From contig JALEMJ010000001.1 of the NCBI GenBank assembly GCA_022768285.1, positions 1 through 64,000 of the forward strand: 64,000 bases of DNA. The letters are read 5' to 3'. The stretch is from Aerococcus sp. Lineage in GTDB: Bacteria > Bacillota > Bacilli > Lactobacillales > Aerococcaceae. A model generated the notes under the pieces. That model saw nothing but the letters and a program-made list of their open reading frames with translations. It ran no database searches and was not told the origin of the DNA. The translations under genes were made by a program, and so were the position numbers. Below, in pieces: positions 8,753-16,579 of the stretch. The first letter of the stretch is position 1. Every line of letters starts with the position of its first letter.

Positions 8753-9556
8753 ATGACAACGTCTGCTGAACAACAAACACTGTATGACTGGCTCCGCGAA
8801 CAATCTCCCGCATATGCTGAAACACTCCCAAAGCAGTTACCGCAGGATGAAACGGCCATTGAATCGTTGTTACATGGCTTATTCAATGTGCGAAAAGCGG
8901 GTGAGGTGCCAGAAACAATTTTAAAGTATCAGGATAATTACCTACAGTCGTTGAATGCCAAAGAACCTACCGTTACTTTAGAGGACCTCACACCATTGCG
9001 AGAGCACATTTATCTCTGGCAGGGTAATATCTTGCAGCTCCAGGTGGACGCGATAGTGAACGCAGCGAACTCACGCTTACAGGGGTGTTTTGTTCCCAAC
9101 CATCGCTGCATAGACAATGTGATACATACACGTGCGGGCATGCAGTTACGTAATACCATTGCTAAGATTATGGCTGATCGTCCTTATGCAAAGGCGCCGG
9201 TCGGTCGTGTGACGGTTACATCGGGATACAATCTTAAATCGAACTATGTGTTCCATACAGTCGGCCCGTATATCGATGGTGAAGTAACACCGATGCGACG
9301 AGACTTACTGCAGCAGTGTTATTTGGCATGCTTGAAAGAAGCGGATGACATGCAATTGGATAGTCTGGCTTTCTGCTGCATTTCAACAGGCGAATTTCAC
9401 TACCCGCAGCGCGAAGCTGCTGAATTAGCAGTTCAAACAGTCACGAATTACTTGAATGAGGCAGGAAGTTCGTTGCGGGTAATTTTCAATGTCTTTAAAG
9501 ATGAGGACGCGACCTATTACCGTAAATTTTTAACAGAGAGGAAGTCGCAGCAATGA
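8753..9556 (+). CDS. Zinc-dependent macrodomain ADP-ribosyl hydrolase of the SirTM locus
   Basis: A 267-residue protein with an N-terminal helical extension (res 1-80) and a macrodomain. Macrodomain hallmarks are QGNILQLQVDAIVNAANS (res 90-107, ADP-ribose binding Asp and Asn) and the zinc-macro signature GCFVPNHRCIDN with likely ligands Cys112, His117 and Cys119. VFHTVGP and CCISTGEFHYP (the ribose/phosphate loop) follow. SirTM-linked zinc macrodomains remove ADP-ribose from GcvH-L, so this is the eraser to the neighbouring writer. The ATG at 8753 has AGGAGG 7 bases upstream, which excludes the upstream TTG in frame. The stop overlaps the sirtuin start (ATGA), so the two are translationally coupled. 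Confidence 0.93.
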   Translation: MTTSAEQQTLYDWLREQSPAYAETLPKQLPQDETAIESLLHGLFNVRKAGEVPETILKYQDNYLQSLNAKEPTVTLEDLTPLREHIYLWQGNILQLQVDAIVNAANSRLQGCFVPNHRCIDNVIHTRAGMQLRNTIAKIMADRPYAKAPVGRVTVTSGYNLKSNYVFHTVGPYIDGEVTPMRRDLLQQCYLACLKEADDMQLDSLAFCCISTGEFHYPQREAAELAVQTVTNYLNEAGSSLRVIFNVFKDEDATYYRKFLTERKSQQ

Positions 9557-10446
9557 CACAGTGGCAAGCACTCGCTTCTCCAGATGCGGATGAGGCAACG
9601 CAGTTGAAGCAATTGATGGAAGAAGCGGACGCAATCGTTGTGGGAACCGGTGCAGGATTGGCTGCAGCAGATGGTTTCACGTATCAAGGCGAGCGTTTTA
9701 CCTCGCATTTTCAAGACTTTATTGAAGCAAAAGGTTTTCTCGATATGCTGCAAGCGTTCGTAAGTGATGATGCTTATGATTCATGGGAAGAATATTGGGC
9801 ATTTAAGAGTCGTTTCGTCATTTTGAATGCGCTGGAGCAGCCGGCTGGTGAGGGACATATCGCGCTGCGCAAGTTACTCAGTCATAAGCCTTGGCATATG
9901 ATAACAACGAATGCGGATAATGGGTTTTATCAAGCTGATTACCCCATGGATCAGGTTTTCTACTATCAGGGGGAATACCGATTGTTGCAGTGTAGTGCAT
10001 TCTGCCATCGCTCGACGTATCGCGACGATGCATTAATGTATCGTATGGCTGCTGAACAGCAAAATCGTCGAGTGCCTCATGAATTGGTGCCGTACTGTCC
10101 AGTATGCGGTGCACCACTCGAAATTAATAAACGCGTGTGGGGACGGGGCATGGTAGAATCTGACGACTGGTTAGCGCAGCGCGAGCGGTATCAGCAGTTT
10201 CTCGATATACATCGCAGCGATAAAGTGCTTTATTTAGAAATTGGGGTGGGGAATACGACACCACAATTCATTCGCTACCCGTTCTGGCAAGCGACAGCAG
10301 ATAATCCTGATGCGATATATGTTATGATGAATGCGAAACATTACCGCGTCGCACCAACAATTAAAGCGCGTACAGTACGCTTAACAGGGAATATTCACGA
10401 TACATTGGTAGCAGCTGAACAGTTGTGGTCGCGGGAAACACTATAG
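9553..10446 (+). CDS. SirTM-class sirtuin, protein ADP-ribosyltransferase
   Basis: A 297-residue sirtuin of the macrodomain-linked class (SirTM). The NAD-binding GAGLAAADGF is at res 33-42, and TTNADNGF gives Asn120 and Asp122. The position of the deacetylase His is taken by Gln146 (LLQCS). Four cysteines (147, 151, 182, 185) form a structural zinc site. Loss of the His and the N-x-D..Q arrangement are the known marks of SirTM enzymes, which ADP-ribosylate rather than deacetylate. The target in characterised systems is lipoylated GcvH-L, encoded two genes upstream. The ATG overlaps the macrodomain stop. coaBC follows 11 bases after its stop. No lipoate ligase gene, usually part of this locus, is present nearby. 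Confidence 0.95.
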   Translation: MTQWQALASPDADEATQLKQLMEEADAIVVGTGAGLAAADGFTYQGERFTSHFQDFIEAKGFLDMLQAFVSDDAYDSWEEYWAFKSRFVILNALEQPAGEGHIALRKLLSHKPWHMITTNADNGFYQADYPMDQVFYYQGEYRLLQCSAFCHRSTYRDDALMYRMAAEQQNRRVPHELVPYCPVCGAPLEINKRVWGRGMVESDDWLAQRERYQQFLDIHRSDKVLYLEIGVGNTTPQFIRYPFWQATADNPDAIYVMMNAKHYRVAPTIKARTVRLTGNIHDTLVAAEQLWSRETL

Positions 10447-10457
10447 GAGTGACAGTT

Positions 10458-11675
10458 ATGTTAGAAAATAAACATATTCTGCTGATGGTGACTGGAGGTA
10501 TCGCGGCCTATAAAATACCGCTACTCGTTCGTTTATTGATCAAACGGGGGGCACAGGTACGCGTCGCCATGACACCGGATGCTGAACAATTTGTGACGCC
10601 GCAGACGTTAGAAGTATTAACACATCATGAAGTGTTGCGCGATGCAACGGTCGATGAAACGATGTCTTCTGTGCCGCATATTGATTTTGCTGATTGGGCG
10701 GATATTGTGGTGGTAGCACCTGCAACTGCGAATACAATCGGAAAACTCGCAAACGGTATTGCAGATCATCAAGCGTTGAGTACATGGTTGGCTGTTAGCA
10801 CACCGACTATTATTGTACCAGCGATGAATGGACACATGTGGCAGAACGCGTCAGTGCAACGAAGCATCGCGCAGCTCCGCGAGGATGGCCATCATATCAT
10901 TTCACCGGACTACGGTTTTTTGGCAGAAGGGTATGATGGGCGCGGGCGTATGGTATCACCTGAAGCGCTGGCTTACGTGATTGAGGCTTATGCCGCCATT
11001 CAATCGCTTGAAGCAACTGTCTCACTCAGAGATTTAAGTGTCGCTATCAGTATGGGTGGCACAGAGGAAGCAATCGATCCGGTGCGCTTTATCACCAATC
11101 GCTCGTCAGGGAAAATGGGTTTAGCTATTGCAATTACAGCGCTATTATTAGGTGCACGAGAAGTACACGCGGTGGTTACCCCGGTGGCACAACAATTGCC
11201 GACGCTACCTGATATTCACTATCATCCAGTCGGTGATGCGCGTGAGTTAGCGGAGACAATGACGGAAATGAATCGTTCGGCGGATGTGATTGTCATGGCA
11301 GCAGCTGTGAGTGATTATCGTCCAGCTGTCCATGCCACACAAAAAATAAAGAAAAAACACGGACAAAATGAAGTCATGAATTTGGAATTAGTCGAGAATC
11401 CCGATATTTTGAAGTCACTCGACCGTCAGCAATCGTTCCTTGTCGGCTTTGCAGCGGAGACTGACCACGTGCTCGATTACGCGCGAGAAAAATTACAAAA
11501 GAAGGATGTCGATATGATCATTGCTAATGATGTTAGTGATCATTCTGTGGGGTTCGGCAGTGATCAGAATGCTGTGACCATTGTGTCCGAAAGCGATATG
11601 ACAACTATTGCTAAGCAATCAAAATTCAATATTGCAGCCGCAATTTGGCAGCACGTTTATCGAGAAATTACATGA
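10458..11675 (+). CDS. coaBC: Bifunctional phosphopantothenoylcysteine decarboxylase / phosphopantothenate-cysteine ligase
   Basis: A 405-residue CoaBC, catalysing two consecutive cytosolic steps of coenzyme A synthesis. The FMN-dependent CoaC half (res 1-180) shows VTGGIAAYK, His75 in PHIDFADW, and PAMNGHMW (121-128). The CoaB half shows GGTEEAIDPVRFITNRSSGKMG, AAAVSDYRP and KIKK. One oddity is that the conserved Cys of the CoaC loop (usually L-A-C-G..G.GRM) reads L-A-E-G, giving Glu157. TAGGAG precedes the ATG at 10458; I preferred it to an upstream in-frame GTG inside the sirtuin gene. The 11-base gap makes it the last gene of the SirTM transcript, followed by a terminator. Whether its presence reflects CoA or thiol physiology is inference. 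Confidence 0.93.
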   Translation: MLENKHILLMVTGGIAAYKIPLLVRLLIKRGAQVRVAMTPDAEQFVTPQTLEVLTHHEVLRDATVDETMSSVPHIDFADWADIVVVAPATANTIGKLANGIADHQALSTWLAVSTPTIIVPAMNGHMWQNASVQRSIAQLREDGHHIISPDYGFLAEGYDGRGRMVSPEALAYVIEAYAAIQSLEATVSLRDLSVAISMGGTEEAIDPVRFITNRSSGKMGLAIAITALLLGAREVHAVVTPVAQQLPTLPDIHYHPVGDARELAETMTEMNRSADVIVMAAAVSDYRPAVHATQKIKKKHGQNEVMNLELVENPDILKSLDRQQSFLVGFAAETDHVLDYAREKLQKKDVDMIIANDVSDHSVGFGSDQNAVTIVSESDMTTIAKQSKFNIAAAIWQHVYREIT

Positions 11676-11684
11676 AAACAATCA

Positions 11685-11734
11685 AAAAAGCGATCTACTC
11701 GGATACCATTACGGTACTGAGTCGATCGCTTTTC
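11685..11734. terminator. Bidirectional terminator between coaBC and def
   Basis: AAAAGCGATC and GATCGCTTTT form the outer stem, with ACTC/GAGT and TACC/GGTA pairs inside. A tracts and T tracts on both sides suit both convergent genes. Confidence 0.85.
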
Positions 11735-11745
11735 TATAGTTATCA

Positions 11746-12321
11746 TTAATATTCGTCACCGAGCAAGAAGGTATGATCGTCCGGCAATGACCACGGCTCA
11801 TCGGCATTAATGTGGTCGTAGTAGAGGGTACCTTGTAGATGATCGATTTCATGCTGGAGGACAATCGCTGGATAGCCTTTGAAACGTTTCTTGTAATGAT
11901 TGCCTTCCACATCGTCATAGGATACCGTGATACGTGCATAACGTGGTACGTAACCTGGAACATCGGATTCAACGGACAGGCAGCCTTCACCTTCACGCAA
12001 GCATATCTTTTCGACGGAGTGACTGATGATACGCGGATTGACGAGCACATCTTTGAGAATAATTTCTTCCTCTTCGCTCTCGATATTAGGCACGAGTACA
12101 GCAATCATCTGCTTGGATTGGCCAATCTGGGGTGCGGCATAACCCACACCTGGTCGTATATCATATTTCTCAGCGAGCTCGTCCTGCTGGCTCACCACTA
12201 AATACTCCATCATATCGTGGGCGAGCTGTTGATTTTCCTCAGAGAGTGGAAAGGACACCTTTTCAGCCCTGCCACGCAATACAGGTTCGCCATCTTTGGT
12301 AATGTCATCGCGTAGAATCAT
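11746..12321 (-). CDS. def: Peptide deformylase
   Basis: A 191-residue cytosolic metalloenzyme that removes the N-formyl group from nascent proteins. All three motifs are present: GVGYAAPQIG (residues 59-68), EGCLS with the metal Cys, and QHEIDHL with the two metal His and catalytic Glu. The length and the insert between motifs fit the type II (Gram-positive) enzyme. A GGAGGA site precedes the ATG. It is monocistronic, with its own promoter (12351-12379), and convergent with coaBC. Confidence 0.97.
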   Translation of the reverse strand: MILRDDITKDGEPVLRGRAEKVSFPLSEENQQLAHDMMEYLVVSQQDELAEKYDIRPGVGYAAPQIGQSKQMIAVLVPNIESEEEEIILKDVLVNPRIISHSVEKICLREGEGCLSVESDVPGYVPRYARITVSYDDVEGNHYKKRFKGYPAIVLQHEIDHLQGTLYYDHINADEPWSLPDDHTFLLGDEY

Positions 12322-12350
12322 ATCGTCTTCCTCCTCAATAATCGTTTATT

Positions 12351-12379
12351 ATTATTCCATTTGTCCCCCTGAAAGTCAA
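12351..12379 (-). promoter_or_regulatory. Promoter of def
   Basis: On the minus strand, -35 TTGACT (12374-12379) and -10 AATAAT (12351-12356) are separated by 17 bases. Confidence 0.65.
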
Positions 12380-12440
12380 AAAAGCTGTTATGCATTTTCG
12401 TAATCTGATAGAATGTAACGGAATACATAGGAGTGAGTCG

Positions 12441-12851
12441 ATGAAGACAATCATCAAAAAAATGCGACCCTTCGATTTTATTTTTATCGTGTTGGTCGTT
12501 ATTTTATCGTTTGTGCCAGCTGTTGTTATGGCGTACCACTTGAATGGGAATACGGGTGGCGGACAGGCTGTGGCTGAAATAAAAATCGATGGCGAGGTTG
12601 TGGACCGCTATCCGCTAACTCCGGGACAATCCGTTGAGAAAAAGTACATTCCAGGGAAAAATCAGTATAATATCATCGAAGTTAAAGATCAGAAGGTTCG
12701 GATCAAAGAAGACAATAGTCCCGATCAGATCGGCGTGCGTACAGGGTGGATTTCTAGACCTGGACAAACAGCAGTATGCCTACCACATCATTTCGTAATT
12801 GAAATTGCCGGTGAACGCCAGTCGGATGATTTGATATTACCATTACCATAA
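12441..12851 (+). CDS. eetA: EetA-like membrane-anchored NusG domain II protein
   Basis: A 136-residue protein with one N-terminal membrane segment (FDFIFIVLVVILSFVPAVV, about res 11-29). An extracytoplasmic NusG-II-like beta domain follows (KIDGEVVDRYPL, YNIIEVKDQKVRIKEDNSPDQI, GWISRPGQTAVCLPHHFVI). In Listeria the EetA protein of the flavin-based electron-transfer locus has this architecture and is needed for EET, probably in assembly or electron passage with EetB. TAGGAG is 6 bases before the ATG at 12441. It is transcribed convergently to the rest of the locus and shares a bidirectional terminator with dmkA. A possible -10 (TAGAAT, 12409-12414) lies upstream without a clear -35. The EetA role is inferred from context plus domain. 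Confidence 0.82.
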   Translation: MKTIIKKMRPFDFIFIVLVVILSFVPAVVMAYHLNGNTGGGQAVAEIKIDGEVVDRYPLTPGQSVEKKYIPGKNQYNIIEVKDQKVRIKEDNSPDQIGVRTGWISRPGQTAVCLPHHFVIEIAGERQSDDLILPLP

Positions 12852-12852
12852 G

Positions 12853-12899
12853 AAAAGAGATTGGTGAACACGTATTGTACATAGAACCAATCTCTTTTT
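12853..12899. terminator. Bidirectional terminator between eetA and dmkA
   Basis: AAAAGAGATTGGT pairs perfectly with ACCAATCTCTTTTT around a loop of about 20 bases. The A and T tracts serve both convergent transcripts. Confidence 0.85.
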
Positions 12900-12909
12900 A
12901 TATGTCGTA

Positions 12910-13866
12910 TTAAGCTTCAACAAGGAGGCTGATAATTAACGTAAGTGCATATAGAATGCTAAACAGTCCAAACTGAAGTAATGACTGCGGAAATGCCTCA
13001 GAACGTCCTACTAAGCGCGTATAACGCTTGCTGAGCGCGATGAATGGAATCAGACCGATAAAAGCAAAGAGCCCCCACCATGGAATTAAACCGAAGATAA
13101 TGAAAATTAACCAGGTCGTCCAAGCGATAACACCTAGCGTGTGATAGAGTAGGACGGCATTTTTGCGACCAATGTAGTACACCAAGGTATAGCGCTTGTT
13201 TTTGATATCCGTGTCCAGGTCGCGTGTATTATTGGCAAGCATGATATTCGCAGTCAACGTGACGATCGGAACGGACATAAAGATAATCTGAAGTAATTCC
13301 ATCCAATTCAAATTAACCGTTACACTGCCCCACGACCAGTCGCTGGAGAGTATGTAAGGATAGTTTGCCATATAGATACCTAGATAGAAAATACCGAAGC
13401 CCATCGCACCACTCGAAGCAATTTCACTGAACGGTGTACGCGAAATCGGCACGGGTCCAAAGGTATAGCTGATGCCGATCGCAAATAGGAATGCCCCGAT
13501 AAACAGAAGCATCGGATCGGTTAGAAAGACTAATGTAATCGAGAAAACGAGCGAAATACCGAGAAGAGTAAAAATCGTACCAATCATGTACCGCTTATCC
13601 AAACCTTCGCGTCCGATGACATTATCATTATCACGGTAATCCGTATCAATAGCCTTGAGGTAGTCCATCGTATTATTGATAGCGGTTGTACACATATCGA
13701 AGAACAGCGCACCTAAAAAGAAAACAATCGCGTTCAACCAATTGAAGCGGTGATAATGGTAAGCCGACCATAAAAAGCCGAGCAACATCGGGAAAAAACT
13801 AATAATTTTGGTTTGAATTTCGACAAATTCCAAAAAAACACTGAGTCGGTGTTTAACATCAGACAT
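12910..13866 (-). CDS. dmkA: UbiA-family prenyltransferase, DmkA-like (second copy of a tandem pair)
   Basis: A 318-residue integral membrane prenyltransferase related to MenA. Aspartate motifs are NNTMDYLKAID (about res 64-74) and NTRDLDTDIKNKRYTL, separated by several hydrophobic segments. Such enzymes transfer a polyprenyl chain to 1,4-dihydroxy-2-naphthoate, giving demethylmenaquinone. In the EET locus DmkA supplies a dedicated quinone pool for Ndh2. It lies 19 bases after a paralogue of similar length (13886-14851), with shared blocks such as RYTLVYYIGR and GPVPISRTPFSEIAS. The ribosome binding site (AAAGGA) is rather far, about 13 bases, from the ATG. It is the last gene of the minus-strand run. 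Confidence 0.87.
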   Translation of the reverse strand: MSDVKHRLSVFLEFVEIQTKIISFFPMLLGFLWSAYHYHRFNWLNAIVFFLGALFFDMCTTAINNTMDYLKAIDTDYRDNDNVIGREGLDKRYMIGTIFTLLGISLVFSITLVFLTDPMLLFIGAFLFAIGISYTFGPVPISRTPFSEIASSGAMGFGIFYLGIYMANYPYILSSDWSWGSVTVNLNWMELLQIIFMSVPIVTLTANIMLANNTRDLDTDIKNKRYTLVYYIGRKNAVLLYHTLGVIAWTTWLIFIIFGLIPWWGLFAFIGLIPFIALSKRYTRLVGRSEAFPQSLLQFGLFSILYALTLIISLLVEA

Positions 13867-13885
13867 TACAGTAAAAAATCCTTTC

Positions 13886-14851
13886 TTAGAAAATCACAGC
13901 AAGCAGTAAGGTAATCAAATAGCCGATAGCGAAGAGCATAAATGATTTGACCGATTCATTAAATGCTTCCGGCTGATGTGCCTTAGTCCCCTGGGTGTAA
14001 CGTTTGATCATCTTGAAATGTGGGATTATCAAGATAAAAGTAATTACACTCCACCAAGGAATCCAACCGAGGATAATGTAGAGTGCCCAGGAAATCCACG
14101 GTACCAGGCTCAGCAATTGATAGAGGAATATTGCATTCGGACGTCCGATATAATACACGAGTGTGTAACGTTCATTGACAATATCCTGATCGGAATCACG
14201 GGTATTATTTGCTAGCATAATATTGGCCGTTAACGCAAACATCGGTAGGGCGAGGAGGATGATTTGAAAAATTTCACCCCAGCCAATATGGATCTGCATC
14301 ATACCGTTACTGTTCCAAGTACTCGATAATAGTGACTCGTATCGCGTGACATATACTGAGAAGAAGAGCACGCCAATCCCCTGGACGATACCGGATGCAA
14401 TCTCTCCAAAAGGCGTGCGTGAAATCGGCACAGGGCCGTACGTATAGCAAATACCGGTTAGAAAGGCAAAACCCCCGATAAACAGTAACATTGCATCGGT
14501 GCGCCACACTAAAATGAGTGAGAACGCAATCGCTACTAAAAGCGCAATGCGAACAAAAAGGACCATTTTGCGATAGTCGAGATGGTATTTCCCAATCGGA
14601 TTATCTTTCTCTTTGAAATCGATATCGATGGCTTTTTTATAATCCATCACGGTATTGATAGCGGTGACCGTCATATCGAAAATCATAGCCGGAATAAAAA
14701 ATAATAACGCATTGCCCCAATTAAGTGTGCCGTAATGATAATACGTCCACAAGAAACCGATGAACATCGGAATAAATGTGACCGCACTCGTCGGCAATTC
14801 GACAAAATCGAAGAAAATCTGGAATTTACTCGCATTTGTTGTATTATCCAT
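13886..14851 (-). CDS. dmkA: UbiA-family prenyltransferase, DmkA-like (first copy of a tandem pair)
   Basis: A 321-residue multi-pass membrane protein with motifs NTVMDYKKAIDID and NTRDSDQDIVNERYTL, the two Asp-rich prenyl-diphosphate/Mg sites of UbiA enzymes. The predicted reaction is prenylation of dihydroxynaphthoate to demethylmenaquinone for the EET chain. I chose the ATG at 14851 because AAAGGAG is 8 bases upstream; the ATG two codons earlier is only 2 bases from it. The gene follows fmnB by 21 bases and precedes the second copy by 19. Both copies keep the aspartates, so neither looks decayed. They may differ in chain length or acceptor, or one may be a MenA used for respiration; sequence alone does not tell. 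Confidence 0.87.
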   Translation of the reverse strand: MDNTTNASKFQIFFDFVELPTSAVTFIPMFIGFLWTYYHYGTLNWGNALLFFIPAMIFDMTVTAINTVMDYKKAIDIDFKEKDNPIGKYHLDYRKMVLFVRIALLVAIAFSLILVWRTDAMLLFIGGFAFLTGICYTYGPVPISRTPFGEIASGIVQGIGVLFFSVYVTRYESLLSSTWNSNGMMQIHIGWGEIFQIILLALPMFALTANIMLANNTRDSDQDIVNERYTLVYYIGRPNAIFLYQLLSLVPWISWALYIILGWIPWWSVITFILIIPHFKMIKRYTQGTKAHQPEAFNESVKSFMLFAIGYLITLLLAVIF

Positions 14852-14872
14852 CAACATAACTCCTTTCTATTG

Positions 14873-15937
14873 TTATGATTCTACCACGTGATACTGATCA
14901 TTGGTGATCTCAAGTTGATCTTTTAGCCCATCGGAGAGATAAATATTTTTTTGATTATCAATATAGAGCACTTCGTAGCCATCTTTGTGGTTGATCAAGT
15001 CGATGCCTTTGTCGATACCGAGCGCAAAGAGGGCGGTAGAATAGGCATCCCCCTCAAATGATGTTGGGGCGAATACACTAACACTTGTAATGTTGTTATC
15101 GATCGGGTAACCGGTGTTCGGATCGAGAATGTGGTGGTAGGTTTTGCCATCTTTTTCGATATAGCGTTCATAAATTCCAGAAGTTACCACCGCGCGGTTG
15201 CCGGGGGACACCACTTTACCGATGACCTGATTGCGCTGCTTGTCAGGATCTTGAATACCGACTGCCCAGCCGTCTTTATTCGAAGGGTTATCACCGAGTA
15301 ATGCAACATTGCCTCCGAGATTCGCGATCGCACTAGTAACACCTTTCGCTTTTAGGAAGTCGATGACTTTACTGCCGATATATCCTTTAGAAATCCCACC
15401 GAGTTCGAGCTTCATACCGGCTTTCTTTAGAAATACACTGTGGTCATTTTCATTAAGTTCGACATCTTTGTAATTAACGAGGGGAAGCGCCTGGTCGATT
15501 TCCTTTTCTCTCGGAACACGGGCATCATCCTCACCGATATGCCAGAGCTCGTTCACAGGTCCAATCGTGATGTCGAATAGGCCACCGCTCTCTTCAGCGA
15601 TTTCAAGACCACGTTTAATGATCTCGAATGTTTCTGGATGGACACTAACCGCATGATCACCTGCGGCCTGATTGATTTGGTAAACATCGGACCCTTCTTT
15701 ATCGGTTGTAAGCTGATCTTCATAGCGTTTCATCAGATTAAATGCTTCGCTAACGATATCTTCCGTGTCCGGATTAAAAACTTGGAGTTGCACGGAAGTG
15801 TGGAGTATCTCCTGCACCTCACTGACAGGTTCGGTAGTAGTTTCTGGGGAGGCGTCGGTATCTTTACCACAGCCGACGAGTACAAATAAGGGCAGTATGA
15901 GTAACAGCAAATAGCGTCGTAGTTTTTTTAAATGCAT
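14873..15937 (-). CDS. fmnB: FAD:protein FMN transferase lipoprotein (ApbE/FmnB)
   Basis: A 354-residue ApbE-family enzyme that transfers FMN from FAD onto a Ser/Thr of target proteins outside the cell. The N-terminus is a lipoprotein signal (LLILPLFVLVGC) with Cys23 the lipidated residue. ApbE motifs include DITIGPVNELWHIG, ELGGISKGYIGSKV, NLGGNVALLG, HHILDPNTGYPI and the C-terminal Mg/FAD site FEGDAYSTALFALG. In the Listeria EET system FmnB flavinylates PplA, whose equivalent lies immediately upstream. AGGAAA precedes the start. A strong hairpin (15971-15999) separates it from pplA, so its expression probably depends on read-through or on an unseen promoter. Confidence 0.93.
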   Translation of the reverse strand: MHLKKLRRYLLLLILPLFVLVGCGKDTDASPETTTEPVSEVQEILHTSVQLQVFNPDTEDIVSEAFNLMKRYEDQLTTDKEGSDVYQINQAAGDHAVSVHPETFEIIKRGLEIAEESGGLFDITIGPVNELWHIGEDDARVPREKEIDQALPLVNYKDVELNENDHSVFLKKAGMKLELGGISKGYIGSKVIDFLKAKGVTSAIANLGGNVALLGDNPSNKDGWAVGIQDPDKQRNQVIGKVVSPGNRAVVTSGIYERYIEKDGKTYHHILDPNTGYPIDNNITSVSVFAPTSFEGDAYSTALFALGIDKGIDLINHKDGYEVLYIDNQKNIYLSDGLKDQLEITNDQYHVVES

Positions 15938-15970
15938 AATCTTTTCCTATCTAATTCTTTCACATGAAAC

Positions 15971-15999
15971 AAAAAGGGAGGTGGTTTTCGCCACCTCCC
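15971..15999 (-). terminator. Intra-operon terminator/attenuator between pplA and fmnB
   Basis: A perfect 9-base GC-rich stem GGGAGGTGG / CCACCTCCC with a 6-base loop is followed by TTTTT on the minus strand, directly after pplA. It would make pplA mRNA more abundant than fmnB-dmkA mRNA. Confidence 0.85.
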
Positions 16000-16019
16000 A
16001 ACAACCAATGGATTAGGAA

Positions 16020-16529
16020 TTATTCCTCAAATTTGATAACTGATGTGTCGCCAGCTTTTGCAGCGTCAAGCAATGCTTTGGTTTGCTTCTTGAAGCTTTC
16101 AGAAGTATGTGTTGCACCGGAAACAACATCGACCTTGTCTGGATCGCCAGTTTCAACGAACTGTTTTGTCAACTGTTCATAAGCTTCATTTGAAGAAGTA
16201 CCGGATTCTGCTTTCATATTCTTCTGGTACTCTTCATCTTCACTCTTCTTGTTGTCATCTTTGTCGTAGGATTCGACATTGATGTCAGCAACTTTACCGT
16301 CAGTAACGGTCATGACAACTTCAGTGCGCCAGCCGTTGTCACTCATTGGTGTTTCCAACTTGTATTCACCGTCTTTGAGTGCTTCAGCGTCAGCTGCGTT
16401 TGAACCAGTTTCTTCAGTTGCTGGTTCAGCAGCTTTGTTATCAGCGGCTTCGTCATTGTTGCCACATGCAGCGAGGGTAATGAATGACGTGAATAACAAC
16501 GCAGATGAAAGTAAACGTTTCTTTAACAT
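16020..16529 (-). CDS. pplA: PplA-like extracellular flavolipoprotein with a single FMN-binding domain
   Basis: A 169-residue lipoprotein with signal LLFTSFITLAAC (lipid Cys22), a low-complexity Ala/Glu linker (res 25-50) and one FMN-binding domain. The flavinylation motif DVVSGATHT is complete; Thr140 is the predicted residue that ApbE/FmnB would link to FMN. The region GWRTEVVMTVTDGKVADINV is typical of FMN_bind domains. Listeria PplA carries two such domains in about 300 residues, so this is a half-size version. It is the terminal electron shuttle on the outer face of the membrane. GGAGGA lies 8 bases before the ATG at 16529; a TTG two codons earlier is less likely. It has its own promoter (16580-16608). 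Confidence 0.88.
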   Translation of the reverse strand: MLKKRLLSSALLFTSFITLAACGNNDEAADNKAAEPATEETGSNAADAEALKDGEYKLETPMSDNGWRTEVVMTVTDGKVADINVESYDKDDNKKSEDEEYQKNMKAESGTSSNEAYEQLTKQFVETGDPDKVDVVSGATHTSESFKKQTKALLDAAKAGDTSVIKFEE

Positions 16530-16579
16530 AATCAAGATCCTCCTAATAAACCTTGTGTAATATTTTATTTGCTAGCATT

